34,459 bases of DNA from an uncultured Bacteroidota bacterium (GCA_903887005.1 CAISOH010000133.1:1-34459), one strand, 5' to 3'. Counted from the first letter of the stretch, positions 1 through 8,716 are shown. Numbers and translations are program-made. The notes: generated by a model from the sequence alone, not told the origin.

Positions 1-44
1 ACAAGCCAGTTGCTGTTGCTGGTCCAAAGGAGCAAATTAAATAA
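1..44 (+). CDS. Possible 3' end of an upstream gene (partial)
   Basis: Frame 3 reads KPVAVAGPKEQIK and then TAA at 42-44. The composition is protein-like and the other two forward frames are less so (one is cysteine-rich and stops at 38-40, the other runs to a stop at 61-63). It could be the last 13 residues of a gene that begins left of the window. Nothing identifies the product, and a stretch this short can be open by chance. Confidence 0.3.
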   Translation, partial: KPVAVAGPKEQIK

Positions 45-133
45 TCAGTGTATAAATCAATAAAGTTTTCCACATTTATTAATTTTATAACGCTAAATTA
101 CGACATATTTAAACATTTATCTGCGTAAGGTGA

Positions 134-1012
134 GTTATTAATACATTTGCCGGTAATGGGGCTAGTGGATCGCCATTAGAAGGCACACCCGCTACTTCAT
201 CGAAACTGGGGCAAGTAGTTTCTATTAGATTTGATGCCGCGGGGAATTTATATTGCGGTGACGATAAAACCTATAAAGTTTATTGCATAAATACGAAGGA
301 CACAATATTTACCGTTGCAGGTAATGGCACTATTGGTTTTAGCGGAGATGGTGGCCCAGCAACTGCTGCTCAGTTGAATTCCCCTGAGGGCTTGGCGGTT
401 GATGGCTGTGGGAGCTTGTATATTTCTGATGACGGGAATTGGGAGGTCCGAAAAGTAACTTTCCCCATTATATACTATGTTCCCACTATTTCCCTTTCGG
501 GAACAGTTACTGCAAAGGCTGGCACCACTGTTACAGTGACTGCTGTAGTTGCCAATACTGGCTCGAGCTATGCCATTCGCTGGATGAATCATGGCACTCA
601 GTTTGCCACTACCACCGTGCCATTTGTTACTTACACTAAGGGTGCAGGCATAGATACTATTACGGCAAGAGTGGTCTCTACCGCCACATGGGGCTGCTAT
701 GACAGCTCAACATCTGCGGGGCATATGGTTACAGTAGATAAAACCGGCATTAATAATATCACTACAAGTGTTATTGCTATTTATCCTAATCCTGCACATA
801 GTGAGCTTAATATTATTGCCGGCAATAAAATAAGTGAAGTGGCAATAAGTAATCTTATGGGACAAGTGATGTATCGTGAGGTTGCTTCGTGCCTCGCAAT
901 GACCCGTGAGATGTGGAAAATAAATATCGCAAATTTGCCTGCAGGGGTGTATGTGGTGAAGGTGACATATAGTGAGGGCGTGAAAACGATAACGAAGTTT
1001 TTGAAACAATAA
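134..1012 (+). pseudogene. 5'-truncated NHL-repeat protein with T9SS type A sorting domain
   Basis: From 134 the frame reads VINTFAGNG, then a degenerate NHL blade (FDAAGNLYCGDDKTYKV), a better blade (GFSGDGGPATAAQLNSPEG, LAVDGCGSLYISDDGN), an Ig-like stretch, and a T9SS domain (IYPNPAHSELN ... LPAGVYVVKV ... KFLKQ). There is no signal peptide or good start. In frame, TGA lies at 131-133, while the preceding codons at 121-132 in another frame read LRKV, the usual end of a blade, so a frameshift is likely at about 133. Upstream of 121 is AT-rich and full of stops. A start at TTG 374 would cut into a blade and is not credible. The complete relative is the minus-strand gene at 19960-21741, which has six blades and a signal peptide. 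The remnant also carries a repeat-derived insertion at 882-910. It was probably a secreted, surface-anchored propeller protein. Confidence 0.72.
882..910 (-). repeat. Interspersed repeat copy inside the T9SS-domain coding region
   Basis: The reverse complement contains cacgggtcattgcgagg followed by cacgaagcaa. This matches 25 of 27 positions of the intergenic copy at 1074-1100. It encodes the odd residues ASCLAMTRE between the MGQVMYREV strand and the KINIANLPAG strand of the sorting domain. Between GQ and LPAG this protein has 23 residues, whereas the paralogues at 21978 and 24902 have 18. Confidence 0.75.
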
Positions 1013-1104
1013 AAAAATCAACTCGAGTCTTTGCGAGGAACGAAGCAATCTTAATCGATAAGTAAAAAATCAACACGGGTCTTTGCGAGGTACGAAGCAA
1101 TCTT
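1012..1104 (+). repeat. Two direct copies of a ttgcgaggNacgaagcaatctt repeat
   Basis: Copy 1 is 1012-1052 and copy 2 is 1064-1104, an exact 52-base period. Both have the form aaaaaatcaac, then a variable c/gagtc or acgggtc, then tttgcgagg, one variable base, and acgaagcaatctt. They begin at the stop codon of the NHL remnant. The same repeat lies inverted inside that gene at 882-910. Sequences of this type (ttgcgagg...cgaagcaatc) are widespread intergenic repeats in several bacterial phyla. Confidence 0.8.
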
Positions 1105-1322
1105 GCTCAATGATTAAAAAATTCCGTTTTTCACGTGACACGGCGTCAATCATAGCTCGGTAGTTGATGTTTATTCTTTGCGAATCTTACTCCTTGCTCC
1201 AAATCCCAATATTCCTAAAAAATAAATATTCCAATAAATTTGGAAATGTCAATAATGCTATCTATATTTGTCCCTGAATTTGTATATTATGTCAACAATT
1301 TTTAATATTATAAAATTTCAGT

Positions 1323-1362
1323 GCGCAAAGAATGCGCAAGGGAGCGCAAAGAATGCGCAAGG
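1323..1362 (+). repeat. 19-base direct repeat gcgcaaagaatgcgcaagg, two copies
   Basis: Copies at 1323-1341 and 1344-1362 are identical and two bases apart. Each is itself built from gcgcaa units. Related gcgcaaag runs occur at about 16745-16761. Confidence 0.8.
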
Positions 1363-1885
1363 ATTTGAGCACAAAATTTCATTAACTAATTGATTTTAAA
1401 TATAAAACTGCGCAACAATCACAAAATAAAAAAAATCAAACTAGAATTGCGCAGTCTTTAAAATTTAGAATATTCCTTATGCATGAAAGTCGTAAAAAAG
1501 CATAATTAAATAAAATCTTATAATCTTTTAATCCTATAAATCTTAGTTCAGACAAAAAAGACCAACGTAGTGAAAACGTCCAGAAAACGTTCAGTTATTT
1601 TCGGTTACAAATCAGACAATTAATTGAAAATCAATTGAATAAGATTCGTAGAGACAAAATAAAAAATTTCTTTGAAAAACTGTACAATTGTAAATTGTGT
1701 CGAAGCCGGGCAGTCTCCTTTTTCAGGGACTTGGCGCCTTAATGTGGCACATCTCCGGACTAACAAAATGAACTAATCTACTCCGATTTCAGTATAATAA
1801 CGGCCAAAGCCGGAAATATTCAGAATGATCAGTGAATTTATCCAAACCTTTGGGGGGCAATAGTTTTATTTTTATATTGCTACCG

Positions 1886-1893
1886 TATATTTG
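1886..1893 (+). promoter_or_regulatory. Candidate Bacteroidota -7 box (TATATTTG)
   Basis: The sequence fits TAnnTTTG, the -7 consensus of the Bacteroidota primary sigma factor, and lies 28 bases before the ATG at 1922. No TTG stands at the expected -33 spacing, so support is limited. Confidence 0.4.
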
Positions 1894-1921
1894 ATGCATT
1901 GAATTACCCGGAAACTATAAC

Positions 1922-3868
1922 ATGGCTAAAAATAAACAAACAATAAAGACCAACCAGCCCCAGCCCAAAGCTCCGGCCGGGAATAAAATTACTCCAAAAC
2001 CTTCGCATCCAGCATCTACGTCCGCCACTGAAAGATCGTTGATACTAATTCTAATCGCTATTGCATTTATTGTCAATATCCGCACACTTACCTTTAGCTA
2101 TACATATGATGATGCTGCTTTTACTACCGAACAATCTTTAATTGGCATCAGGGGCATTTCGGCAATACCGGAATTGTTTACCCATGCGAAAAACTATAAT
2201 TTTGATAAAAGTAATACCGGGTCTTATCGCCCGCTGCTGCCTGTGACTTTTGCCATTGAGCACGCAATCTTCTGGGATGGAACTACGGGCTTTCATCCTG
2301 CTGTCAGCCACTCGGTTAATCTTGTGCTTTTTGGCGTTCTGATATTGGTGTTATTCAAATTGCTCCGCAGGATATTTAATAATTATTCTGTGCACCTGCC
2401 CTTTTTTATTCTGTTGCTATATGAGTTGCATCCCGTCCATACAGAGGTTGTAGCAAATGTAAAGAGCAGGGATGAATTGCTGACTTTAATGTTTACCGCT
2501 TTGAGCATGTTGCAAAGCTTCAAATATATTGATGACAATAAAAACAAGCACCTCATCTTATCAGGTGTTTACTTTCTTATCGCGTTATTGGCTAAAGAAA
2601 GCCCGGTCCCTTTTGTGGTTATTGTACCGCTTACCCTTTATTTTTTTACCAGTGGGACGCTAAAGAATATAGTTACTGCTGCTGTGCCATATTTTGTATC
2701 GGCAGCATTTTTTGTGGGCCTGGGTTATGCTTTCCTCGACAAAGCGCCCAAAGAAGCTACCGTAGCCATTACTGAAAATGCCCTGATTGGAGCCTCGCTT
2801 TGGGAAAGGCTGGGTACTGCTTTATTTATTCAGTTGAAATATATTGGCCTGTTATTATTCCCGCATCCCTTAACTTTTGATTATTCGTTCAACCAGATTC
2901 CCTACATCGGGCTTGCAAATTATAAATCGCTCATAGCCCTGGCGCTAATAATAGCCTTATTGGTTTACGCCATTATGAACCTGAAAAAGAAGAGTGTATA
3001 TGCCTGGTGTATTCTTTATTATTTTATCGGGATGAGTATTACTTCCAATGTTTTCTTTTTAATAGGCACCACAATGGGCGAGCGGCTTTTATTTATTCCG
3101 TCCCTTGGTTTCTGCATCGCAGTGGTTTTCCTTTTGGCAAAGCTATTCAAATTGGATACCTCAACATTTACATACAGCAATTCTCCGAAATTTGCTTACG
3201 TAATTATCGCAATATCTGTTCTGTATAGTTTCAAGACTATAGCGAGAAACGAAGACTGGACAAACAATTTTGAACTGTTTAAGAGTGGTGTAGCGGTAAG
3301 CCCCAATAGCTGGAGGGCGCAATATTGCCTCGGCGCGGAGTATAAGATAAAGGTACTGGCCGAAGCCAATCCGCAGGAAAAAGAAAAGCTCATGAATGAA
3401 GCTATCAAATATTTTTACCAGTCACTCGCTATTTACCCCTATAAGGCGGATACCCATGCAGATCTCGGAGCGATGTATCTGACCGGTAAAAAGGATGATT
3501 CCGCAATTGTGCATCTTAAACGCGCAGTTGATTTGAATCCAAGATTGTCCAGCGCGGCTGCGAACCTCGCGACTGTTTACTTAACCGAATTAAAGTATGG
3601 GGAGGCTGCCATATATTACCGCCAGACCATAGCTTTAGACCCAAATAATGTAATTGCTGTGTTTAACAAGGCAGTATGCGATGTCCAGTTTCAGAGATAC
3701 GATTCAGCGGTGTATAATTTCAAAAGGTCTATTGAGATCAACCCAGAATATAATAATCACAAAGCTTTTGAATACACTGCGATCACTTATAAAATGATGG
3801 GTAAAATGGACTCGGCATTGATATACGTACGGCTTGCTAAAAATTATAATCCCGGATTTACGCTTTAA
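1922..3868 (+). CDS. TMTC-like membrane protein with C-terminal TPRs (putative GT-C glycosyltransferase)
   Basis: 648 residues. A lysine/proline-rich cytosolic N-terminus (1-38) precedes many hydrophobic helices (from about 40 to about 440) and a soluble C-terminal half. The first loop carries TYDD at residues 61-64 followed by YRPLLP at 102-107. Residues 170-186 (HPVHTEVVANVKSRDEL) match the signature loop of the eukaryotic and bacterial TMTC/PMT-like family. A segment near 290-315 (LWERL...LKYIGLLLFPHPL) resembles DUF1736. From about 460 there are at least four TPR units, for example YPYKADTHADLGAMYLTGK and LNPRLSSAAANLATVY. In TMTC proteins the acidic loop residues serve lipid-linked sugar transfer; a similar O-mannosyl or other sugar transfer here is inferred. 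The stop is 10 bases before the next start, so the two genes are probably co-transcribed. Confidence 0.78.
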   Translation: MAKNKQTIKTNQPQPKAPAGNKITPKPSHPASTSATERSLILILIAIAFIVNIRTLTFSYTYDDAAFTTEQSLIGIRGISAIPELFTHAKNYNFDKSNTGSYRPLLPVTFAIEHAIFWDGTTGFHPAVSHSVNLVLFGVLILVLFKLLRRIFNNYSVHLPFFILLLYELHPVHTEVVANVKSRDELLTLMFTALSMLQSFKYIDDNKNKHLILSGVYFLIALLAKESPVPFVVIVPLTLYFFTSGTLKNIVTAAVPYFVSAAFFVGLGYAFLDKAPKEATVAITENALIGASLWERLGTALFIQLKYIGLLLFPHPLTFDYSFNQIPYIGLANYKSLIALALIIALLVYAIMNLKKKSVYAWCILYYFIGMSITSNVFFLIGTTMGERLLFIPSLGFCIAVVFLLAKLFKLDTSTFTYSNSPKFAYVIIAISVLYSFKTIARNEDWTNNFELFKSGVAVSPNSWRAQYCLGAEYKIKVLAEANPQEKEKLMNEAIKYFYQSLAIYPYKADTHADLGAMYLTGKKDDSAIVHLKRAVDLNPRLSSAAANLATVYLTELKYGEAAIYYRQTIALDPNNVIAVFNKAVCDVQFQRYDSAVYNFKRSIEINPEYNNHKAFEYTAITYKMMGKMDSALIYVRLAKNYNPGFTL

Positions 3869-3878
3869 TTCACGAAAG

Positions 3879-5522
3879 ATGGCAAAAACTGCTACAGTAG
3901 TAACAAAGAATAAAGAAACGAATATCAAAACGAATATCAAAACGAATAAAAAGCTTCACCCCCTTTTACTGAACCCTTATTTGCCGGGCATTGTTATGTT
4001 TGTTATTGCCCTGGTAATTGGTTTATTTACCTATCACGATTACGGCATTTGCTGGGATGAGCCATACCAGAGAGGGCCGGGCTTACTGAGCTTTAATTAC
4101 ATTTTTCATGGCGACCAGACTTTATTTAAGAAAGCTTCCGACAATCATGGCGCAGGGTATGAGATACTGCTGGTTATTTTTGAAAAAATATTGCGGTTAA
4201 CCGATACCAGGGATATCTACCTGATGCGGCGTATTGTTTCTCATGTTTTTTTCCTTGGCAGTGTATTTGCCGGCTATGTGCTTATTTACAGAATGTATAA
4301 GAGCCGTTTCCTGGCAGGCCTGGGCTTTTTTATGCTGGCGTTTATGCCCCGTATGTACGCGCATTCATTCTACAATACCAAGGACATGCCTTTCTTATGC
4401 ATGTTCATCATCATATTCGCCGTGTGCCATATTGCCTTTGATAAGAATAAAACCTGGTTGTTTCTTATTCTTGGACTCCTTTGCGGATATGCTACCAGTA
4501 TCCGTATCATGGGGGTGATGCTGGGCGCTGTTATTGTGCTGTTCCTGTTAATAGATGCTTTCGCAGATCGTATTGATAAGGAAAAACTAAAAAAGGCGCT
4601 TTTGCACGTACTGGTATTTTCAGTTGGCTTTATTCTTTTATTGTACTTACCCTGGCCCTATTTATGGAAGCATCCTGTTCATAATTTCATCGAGTCTTAT
4701 CAGAAATTAGCCCACTATTCCGCATGGAAGGGTGGCCTGCTGTTTAATGGGAAACTATTGTTTAGCGATAAGCCCCTTCCCTGGACGTACTTCCCTACCT
4801 GGTTTTTAATCACCATTCCCGAGCTTTGGCTGGCCGCTGGTTTTGGTGGAATTATATTATTGGCGATTGATTTTTTTAAACGGCCTCTTGTTTATATCCG
4901 GAATATGCAGGAACGCAATTTTGTCTTTTACCTGTATTGCTTTTTTGTACCCATTATTGCTGTGCTTTTTTTACATTCCGTAATTTATGACGACTGGAGG
5001 CACCTCTACGTTGTATATCCTTCATTCGTAATGATCGGCATTTATTTTATTAATAAATTAATGCAGGGCAAGTTTACGAAGATCGTTCAGGGTGCCTGTA
5101 TTTTGCAGGCTGTGATCATAAGTGTGTTCATGATTCAAAATCATCCCTTCAACGAGGTTTACTTCAATAACCTGGTGTCTCATGAAGAGGAGCACCTGCG
5201 CAAGACGTATGACCTGGAATACTGGGGCTGTAGCTTCAAACAGGGGCTCGACCATCTCCTCGAATCTGATACCTCAAAAAATATAAAGATATGCTGCGAA
5301 TACACCACTATGCTCAATAATAACATTATGCTGCTTCGCCCCGAAGACAGGAAGCGTTTCCGGTTTGCCATGTTCGACACAGCAGATTACTACATGTCCA
5401 ATTTCCGCCTTCACCCCGATGATTATCCGGGAAAAAACATTGAATTCCAGGTCGAAGTGCTCAACAGCACCATCCTGCGCATTTATAAATTGAAGAATAC
5501 ACCCAATGTGAGATTGAGGTAA
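3879..5522 (+). CDS. Polytopic GT-C (ArnT/PMT-like) membrane glycosyltransferase, putative
   Basis: 547 residues from the ATG at 3879. The frame is open back to 3834, but that extension would overlap the upstream gene, so the shorter start is preferred. A basic N-terminus with a repeated TNIK unit (TNIKTNIKTNKK) leads into a first helix at about 35-52. The first periplasmic loop has ICWDEPYQRG (D60, E61), the position where GT-C enzymes keep a catalytic acidic pair. About ten further hydrophobic segments follow, with DTRDIYLMRRIVSH and FYNTKDMPF loops typical of the GT39/ArnT group, and a soluble C-terminal part of about 120 residues. The likely role is transfer of a sugar from a polyprenyl-phosphate donor on the periplasmic face; the acceptor is unknown. 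It pairs with the TMTC-like gene 10 bases upstream. Confidence 0.65.
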   Translation: MAKTATVVTKNKETNIKTNIKTNKKLHPLLLNPYLPGIVMFVIALVIGLFTYHDYGICWDEPYQRGPGLLSFNYIFHGDQTLFKKASDNHGAGYEILLVIFEKILRLTDTRDIYLMRRIVSHVFFLGSVFAGYVLIYRMYKSRFLAGLGFFMLAFMPRMYAHSFYNTKDMPFLCMFIIIFAVCHIAFDKNKTWLFLILGLLCGYATSIRIMGVMLGAVIVLFLLIDAFADRIDKEKLKKALLHVLVFSVGFILLLYLPWPYLWKHPVHNFIESYQKLAHYSAWKGGLLFNGKLLFSDKPLPWTYFPTWFLITIPELWLAAGFGGIILLAIDFFKRPLVYIRNMQERNFVFYLYCFFVPIIAVLFLHSVIYDDWRHLYVVYPSFVMIGIYFINKLMQGKFTKIVQGACILQAVIISVFMIQNHPFNEVYFNNLVSHEEEHLRKTYDLEYWGCSFKQGLDHLLESDTSKNIKICCEYTTMLNNNIMLLRPEDRKRFRFAMFDTADYYMSNFRLHPDDYPGKNIEFQVEVLNSTILRIYKLKNTPNVRLR

Positions 5523-5816
5523 ATTATGTAATTTTATATTATGTAAACCAGCGCAAATCCACCTGCATTCAATAAACGTATCTTTTGGGATATAAATTTC
5601 GAAGCGCTGGATTATGATAAAAAGCGGCCTTTTGAATAAGATGAAAGGTACGAAAACCTTATGCTAAAAGCCTCTGCTCCTATTGGACATAGCGAGACAT
5701 GTAAGTGTTATATATCCGCTGATAGACAGGCTCAATTGGGCAATTCCCCTGAATCCCCTAATTTCGCTAACCCAAATACCACTATGGTGGAACAATATTT
5801 GTGCATTTTATTCTAA
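5523..5816. other. 294-base intergenic region, no gene seen
   Basis: Neither strand has a convincing frame. There is no clear hairpin terminator after the 3879 gene and no exact TAnnTTTG box before sucA; the closest match is aatatttg at about 5794-5801. No recognised repeat was seen. Confidence 0.5.
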
Positions 5817-8609
5817 ATGAAAGATTTCTCATACGTTACCGGGCCAAATCCCGCATATATAGAATCGCTGTATAACGAGTTTGCTAAAGATTCTTCGGCT
5901 GTTGATCCTGAATGGAAAAAGTTTTTTGAGGGATTTGACTTCGCCATCGCACAAAGCCCTTCCTCCAGAGTGGTTAATTTGACCGGGAATATGGGAAATG
6001 TGGTTCCCAGAAATATCAATAATGAACATATAGCTAAGGAAATAGGGGTGTTTGAACTGATACGTGCCTATCGTAAACGTGGTCACCTGGCAGCTACTAC
6101 CAATCCTATCCGCGCCCGTAAAAACCGCCATGCACACCTGGAACTGGAACGTTTTAACCTCAGCGACGCAGACTTAGACACTAATTTCTTTGCCGGCAGG
6201 TTTGTAGGGAAAAAGGACGCACCGCTGAAGGATATAATCACCCATCTGAAAAAGCTGTACGCAGGGAACATTGGTATTGAATACACTTATATCAATGATG
6301 CGGATAAGCACCATTGGGTGCAGAAAAATTATGAAGGACTGATGAAGAAGCCATTTTCACTGGAAGAGCGGAAACGGATATTGGAAAAGCTGAACGAAGG
6401 TGTGATCTTCGAGAAATTCCTGAATACAAAATTTATAGGCCAGAAACGGTTTGGGCTTGAAGGCGGGGAAACAACCATTCCCGCGCTGGACCGTATCATC
6501 AATGATGCTGCTGATGCGGGTGTAGAGGAAGTTGTGATAGGCATGGCGCACCGCGGACGGCTCAATGTACTGGCAAATACACTGAAGAAGACTTACGAAC
6601 AGATATTTTCTGAGTTTGAAGGTAATATGCCGGAGGATATGACCATGGGCAGCGGCGATGTGAAATATCACTTAGGTTTCCAAAGTAATATTACCACACC
6701 TGGCGGTAAAGAAATCAATGTGCAGCTTACGCCAAACCCGTCACACTTAGAAGCGGTAAACCCGGTGGTGGAGGGTTTCGCAAGGGCCAAAGCAGATACT
6801 TTATACAACAGGGAATACCACAAAGTATTGCCGGTATTGATACATGGAGATGCCGCGGTGGCAGGTCAGGGCGTGGGTTACGAACTGCTGCAGATGTCGA
6901 AATTAGATGGTTATTATACGGGCGGCACTATTCATTTTGTAATCAACAACCAGATAGGCTTTACTACTGATTTTGACGATGCCCGCTCAGCCGATTACTG
7001 CACCAGCGTAGCCTCCATGGTGCAGGCGCCTGTGCTGCATGTGAATGGCGATGATGCTGAGGCCGTGGTGAAATGCGCGATGCTGGCAGTGGCATACAGG
7101 CAGCAATTCAATCAGGATATTTTTATTGATATGGTATGTTACCGCAAGCATGGCCATAACGAAGGCGATGAACCAAAGTTTACACAGCCGCAACTTTACG
7201 CACTCATTGACAGGCACCCGAATCCGCGGGAAATGTACACCCAGTTTTTATTGAAGCATGAAGAAGCGGATGCAAATGAACTGGCGAAGGAAATGGAAAA
7301 GGTATTCTGGAATGAACTGCAGGAGCGCCTGGACGATGTGAAACAAAAACCCCTGCCTTACAATTACCAGAAACCGGAAATGTGGTGGAATGAATTGCGC
7401 AAGGCTACTGATGCGGATTTTGATAAGTCGCCGGAAACGGCTATAAAAGAAGATGAATTCAGGAAGCTGTTTACTGCGCTGATGCAATGGCCGGAAGGTT
7501 TCAGCCCGTTGCGCAAAGTGGAAAAACTATTGCAGGATAAGATAAAACTGTTTGAAACAGAAGGTAAAGTAGATTGGGCTACAGGTGAGTTGCTGGCATA
7601 TGCAAGCCTGCTGGCATCCGGCTATGAAGTGCGGCTGAGCGGAGAGGATGTGAAACGGGGTACTTTCAGTCACCGTCATGCAGTGATATATGACCAGAAT
7701 ACTAACGAGTCCTATAACCGACTGAGCAGACTTGGCAACAAACAAGGCACTCCGTATATTTATAATTCACTCCTGAGTGAGTTTGCGGTGCTTGGTTTTG
7801 AATATGGCTATGCTATGGCCAACCCCAATAACCTGGTACTATGGGAGGCTCAATATGGCGATTTCTCGAATGGTGCACAAACAATAATAGACCAGTATGT
7901 AGTAAGCGCCGAACAGAAATGGACGAATATGAACGGGCTGGTGCTGCTGTTGCCCCATGGCTATGAAGGCGGCGGTCCGGACCACTCCAGCGCGCGGTTG
8001 GAACGTTTCCTGCAAATGTGTGCGGAGAACAATATGGTGATTGCCAATATCACGACTGCGGCCAATTTCTTTCATGGATTGCGAAGGCAACTGACATGGC
8101 AGTTCAGAAAGCCACTCATTAATTTTTCACCGAAAGCTAATCTGAGGCATATACGGTCTTATTCCCCAATGGATGAGTTTACAAAAGGTGGATTTAAGGA
8201 GGTGATAGACGACCCTTATATAACGAATGCCGATGATGTAAAAAGAGTATTGCTTTGCAGCGGTAAAGTCTATTTCGACCTGAGTGAAAAACAAATTACA
8301 GACAAACGGAATGATGTTGCCATCATACGATTAGAACAGATATACCCGATTCCACAGCAACAACTGAATGTACTTAGGGATAAATACAAAAACGCAGACT
8401 GGATATGGGTGCAGGAAGAGCCAAGGAATATGGGGGCATTATCTTTTCTGCAAATGAACGGCCTCACCCCGGCCCTCTCGCAGGGAGAGGAAGGTGGTTT
8501 CAGGGTGGTGAAGTATGTGAGCAGGCCAGCCAGTGCTTCAACAGCTACGGGTTTTTCAAAGATGCATGTTATTGAACAAGGGCAGCTGGTAGCGGAGGCC
8601 TTTGCTTAA
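5817..8609 (+). CDS. sucA: 2-oxoglutarate dehydrogenase E1 component (thiamine-diphosphate dependent)
   Basis: 930 residues, normal for the family (about 900-950). E1 decarboxylates 2-oxoglutarate with thiamine diphosphate and passes the succinyl group to the E2 lipoyl domain in the TCA cycle. The N-terminal segment (YIESLYNEF ... WKKFFEGF, residues 14-40) is the E2/E3-contact region. Other landmarks are RFGLEGGET (211-219), GMAHRGRLNVL (242-252), PSHLEAVNPVVEG (308-320), GDAAVAGQG (344-352), HFVINNQIGFTT (373-384), the NGDDAEAV cofactor motif (410-417) and RKHGHNEGDEP in the following segment. The C-terminal transketolase half is complete (SRPASASTATG near the end). Oddity: residues 882-894 (GLTPALSQGEEGG) are encoded by an interspersed repeat and interrupt the usual short link between the NMGA segment and the final strand. 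The E2 gene (sucB) does not follow; a lipoprotein gene does. Confidence 0.97.
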   Translation: MKDFSYVTGPNPAYIESLYNEFAKDSSAVDPEWKKFFEGFDFAIAQSPSSRVVNLTGNMGNVVPRNINNEHIAKEIGVFELIRAYRKRGHLAATTNPIRARKNRHAHLELERFNLSDADLDTNFFAGRFVGKKDAPLKDIITHLKKLYAGNIGIEYTYINDADKHHWVQKNYEGLMKKPFSLEERKRILEKLNEGVIFEKFLNTKFIGQKRFGLEGGETTIPALDRIINDAADAGVEEVVIGMAHRGRLNVLANTLKKTYEQIFSEFEGNMPEDMTMGSGDVKYHLGFQSNITTPGGKEINVQLTPNPSHLEAVNPVVEGFARAKADTLYNREYHKVLPVLIHGDAAVAGQGVGYELLQMSKLDGYYTGGTIHFVINNQIGFTTDFDDARSADYCTSVASMVQAPVLHVNGDDAEAVVKCAMLAVAYRQQFNQDIFIDMVCYRKHGHNEGDEPKFTQPQLYALIDRHPNPREMYTQFLLKHEEADANELAKEMEKVFWNELQERLDDVKQKPLPYNYQKPEMWWNELRKATDADFDKSPETAIKEDEFRKLFTALMQWPEGFSPLRKVEKLLQDKIKLFETEGKVDWATGELLAYASLLASGYEVRLSGEDVKRGTFSHRHAVIYDQNTNESYNRLSRLGNKQGTPYIYNSLLSEFAVLGFEYGYAMANPNNLVLWEAQYGDFSNGAQTIIDQYVVSAEQKWTNMNGLVLLLPHGYEGGGPDHSSARLERFLQMCAENNMVIANITTAANFFHGLRRQLTWQFRKPLINFSPKANLRHIRSYSPMDEFTKGGFKEVIDDPYITNADDVKRVLLCSGKVYFDLSEKQITDKRNDVAIIRLEQIYPIPQQQLNVLRDKYKNADWIWVQEEPRNMGALSFLQMNGLTPALSQGEEGGFRVVKYVSRPASASTATGFSKMHVIEQGQLVAEAFA
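8462..8499 (+). repeat. In-frame palindromic repeat inside sucA
   Basis: The sequence cctcaccccggccctctcgc, then agggagaggaaggtgg, has a 6-bp stem (cctctc 8474-8479 with gagagg 8485-8490, loop of 5) and outer cacc/ggtg arms. It resembles the very common bacterial interspersed repeat whose translation gives LTPALSQ- or LTPTLSP-type peptides. It lies in frame and leaves sucA open. Confidence 0.8.
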
Positions 8610-8614
8610 AAATT

Positions 8615-8669
8615 GGCCCTTCGACGGGGCTCAGGATGACAGATTTGTAATTAGGGATTTGTAATTGGG
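8615..8669 (+). repeat. Interspersed repeat ccttcgacgggctcaggatgaca type plus a 14-base tandem duplication
   Basis: Six bases after the sucA stop, 8615-8642 carries ggcccttcgacgggg followed by ctcaggatgacag, a familiar bacterial intergenic repeat type. Directly after it, gatttgtaattagg (8642-8655) and gatttgtaattggg (8656-8669) are a two-copy tandem repeat with one mismatch. Confidence 0.65.
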
Positions 8670-8716
8670 ATTGTTCCTTGATAATTACTTGTGTCATGAT
8701 TCGCGTTTGATTTTCT

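Larger units (their letters stand above)
1013..1921. other. 909-base gene-free stretch with repeats
   Basis: No credible coding frame was found on either strand; the sequence is AT-rich. It holds the 52-base-period direct repeats (to 1104), a 19-base direct repeat at 1323-1362, a short palindrome acaatt-gta-aattgt at 1684-1698, and a GC-richer segment at about 1700-1775 that does not fold into an obvious tRNA or known riboswitch by eye. A candidate promoter for the next gene lies at the right end. Confidence 0.6.

Noticed and set aside
374-1012. Intact 212-residue gene from TTG 374
   Set aside because: The start would fall within an NHL blade, there is no signal peptide, and clear blade sequence continues upstream to 134.
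855-1100. Minus-strand frames over the NHL remnant end and repeats
   Set aside because: They translate the interspersed repeat and the antisense of the T9SS domain; no start signal or family match.
1684-1775. tRNA or riboswitch in the GC-richer segment
   Set aside because: No cloverleaf, no T-loop motif and no known conserved riboswitch core could be identified by eye.
3834-3878. Upstream start for the second GT-C gene
   Set aside because: It would overlap the end of the TMTC-like gene by 35 bases and add residues unlike an N-terminus; ATG at 3879 is better placed.
8462-8499. Sequencing error or frameshift in sucA
   Set aside because: The frame is kept on both sides and the sequence is a recognisable repeat, so a true insertion is more likely.
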